A stretch of 6,642 bases of DNA from JAYSFC01 sp041913505. GTDB lineage: Bacteria; Pseudomonadota; Gammaproteobacteria; Burkholderiales; Burkholderiaceae_C. The stretch is from assembly GCA_041913505.1 (NCBI GenBank), contig JAYSFC010000158.1:1-6642 (forward strand), read 5' to 3'. Below, one piece after another: positions 5,741-6,642 of the stretch; positions within the stretch are counted from its first letter, which is position 1, and each line of letters starts with the position of its first letter. The position numbers and the translations under genes are program-made. A model generated the notes under the pieces. The model was not told where the DNA came from. It worked only from the letters and a program-made list of their open reading frames with translations, and searched no databases.

Positions 5741-6642
5741 TCAGGCGCTGGCCTTTACCTTCAGGCGCCAGGCGTGCAGCAGCGGCTCGGTGTAGCCGCT
5801 GGGCTGCGCCACGCCCTTGAACACGAGGTCGCAGGCGGCCTGGTACGCGGCCGATTCGTTGAACCGGCCGTGCATGCGCTGGTACAGCGGGTCGCCGCTG
5901 TTTTGCTGGTCCACCTTGGCGGCCATGCGCTCGAACGTGGCGCGCACCTGGCCCTCGCTCACCACGCCGTGCAGCAGCCAGTTGGCCATGTGCTGGCTGG
6001 AGATGCGCAGCGTGGCGCGGTCTTCCATCAGGCCGATGTCGTTGATGTCGGGCACCTTGGAGCAGCCCACGCCCTGGTCCACCCAGCGCACCACGTAGCC
6101 CAGGATGCCCTGGATGTTGTTGTCCAGCTCCTGCTGCTTCTCGGCCTCGCTCCAGTTCGGGTTCGTGCTCACGGGCACGGTGAGCAGGCCGGTGAGCAGG
6201 TTGTCGCGCTCGGTGTCGGCGCTGGTTTTCTCGAGTTCGGCCTGGATGGCGGCCACGTTCACCTGGTGGTAGTGCAGGGCGTGCAGCGTGGCGCCCGTGG
6301 GGTTGGGCACCCAGGCGGTGTTGGCGCCGGCCTTGGGGTGGGCAATCTTCTGCTCCAGCATGGCCTTCATGAGGTCCGGCGCGGCCCACATGCCCTTGCC
6401 GATCTGCGCCTTGCCGCGCAGGCCCATCGACAGGCCCACGAGCACGTTGTTGCGCTCATAGGCCTGGATCCAGGCGCTGCTCTTCATGTCGCCCTTGCGG
6501 ATCATGGGGCCGGCGTGCATGGCGGTGTGCATCTCGTCGCCCGTGCGGTCGAGGAAGCCGGTGTTGATGAAGGCCACGCGCGCCGGTGCGGCGGCAATGC
6601 AGGCCTTGAGGTTGACCGAGGTGCGGCGCTCCTCGTCCATGA
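5741..6642 (-). CDS. glcB: Malate synthase G, C-terminal part
   Basis: The last ~300 codons of malate synthase G, which condenses glyoxylate with acetyl-CoA to malate in the cytosol (glyoxylate/glycolate use). The 5' end runs off the right edge. Aligned by the GVGCSKVPDI block, the fragment offsets to E. coli GlcB by 424 residues, and key positions then agree: the Mg ligands Glu427 (third residue of MDEERR) and Asp455 (FLDRTGDE), Cys617 (GVGCSK) and catalytic Asp631 (MEDRATLRISSQH). With that offset the end falls at residue 723, the E. coli length, so the C terminus is intact. DEMHTAMHAGPM and SSAWIQAYERNN are further strong family blocks. The stop is TGA at 5743-5741, followed by a repeat and a terminator. 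No glycolate oxidase gene is visible in the window. Confidence 0.96.
   Translation of the reverse strand, partial: MDEERRTSVNLKACIAAAPARVAFINTGFLDRTGDEMHTAMHAGPMIRKGDMKSSAWIQAYERNNVLVGLSMGLRGKAQIGKGMWAAPDLMKAMLEQKIAHPKAGANTAWVPNPTGATLHALHYHQVNVAAIQAELEKTSADTERDNLLTGLLTVPVSTNPNWSEAEKQQELDNNIQGILGYVVRWVDQGVGCSKVPDINDIGLMEDRATLRISSQHMANWLLHGVVSEGQVRATFERMAAKVDQQNSGDPLYQRMHGRFNESAAYQAACDLVFKGVAQPSGYTEPLLHAWRLKVKASA

Noticed and set aside
4572..5795. 407-codon plus-strand open frame crossing four genes and their gaps
   Set aside because: It runs antisense to the exporter, tautomerase and CWC genes and through repeats and the terminator, with no family signature.

Overview
The window is about 6.6 kb of GC-rich, gene-dense bacterial chromosome. 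It looks like a betaproteobacterium of the family Comamonadaceae (Acidovorax, Delftia, Comamonas and relatives). That placement rests on protein style, strong G/C third-position bias, and two intergenic repeat elements that I recall, from memory only, as common in that family. The coding content is mostly housekeeping or widespread accessory genes. I see no CRISPR array, transposase, phage module, tRNA or rRNA.

Layout from left to right. The plus strand carries the 3' end of htpG (Hsp90 chaperone; 5' end outside the window). A perfect 13-bp hairpin follows, then a complete ferric-reductase-like membrane flavocytochrome. This gene converges, with only a 30-bp gap, on a minus-strand block. Read in the direction of transcription (right to left), the minus-strand genes are: the C-terminal 40% of malate synthase G (glcB, 5' end outside the window); a repeat and a terminator; a small nine-cysteine CWC-family protein; a 4-oxalocrotonate tautomerase-like enzyme; a second structured repeat; a DHA2-type MFS exporter; a class II glutamine amidotransferase of the YafJ type; and a stand-alone ParB-N/HTH/coiled-coil protein.

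Three transcription units are likely on the minus strand. glcB ends at the hairpin terminator at 5651-5680. The CWC protein and the tautomerase lie 41 bp apart, each with a good Shine-Dalgarno, and probably form a bicistron that ends in the repeat at 5041-5155. The MFS exporter and the amidotransferase are separated by 3 bp and are almost certainly cotranscribed. The ParB-like gene has its own candidate -10 box and may be partly independent.

I do not see a convincing previously undescribed system. The points most worth a second look are the ParB-like protein without a ParA partner, two structured repeats that each begin within 3 nt of a stop codon, the hairpin abutting the ferric reductase start, and active-site or motif departures in the tautomerase and the exporter.
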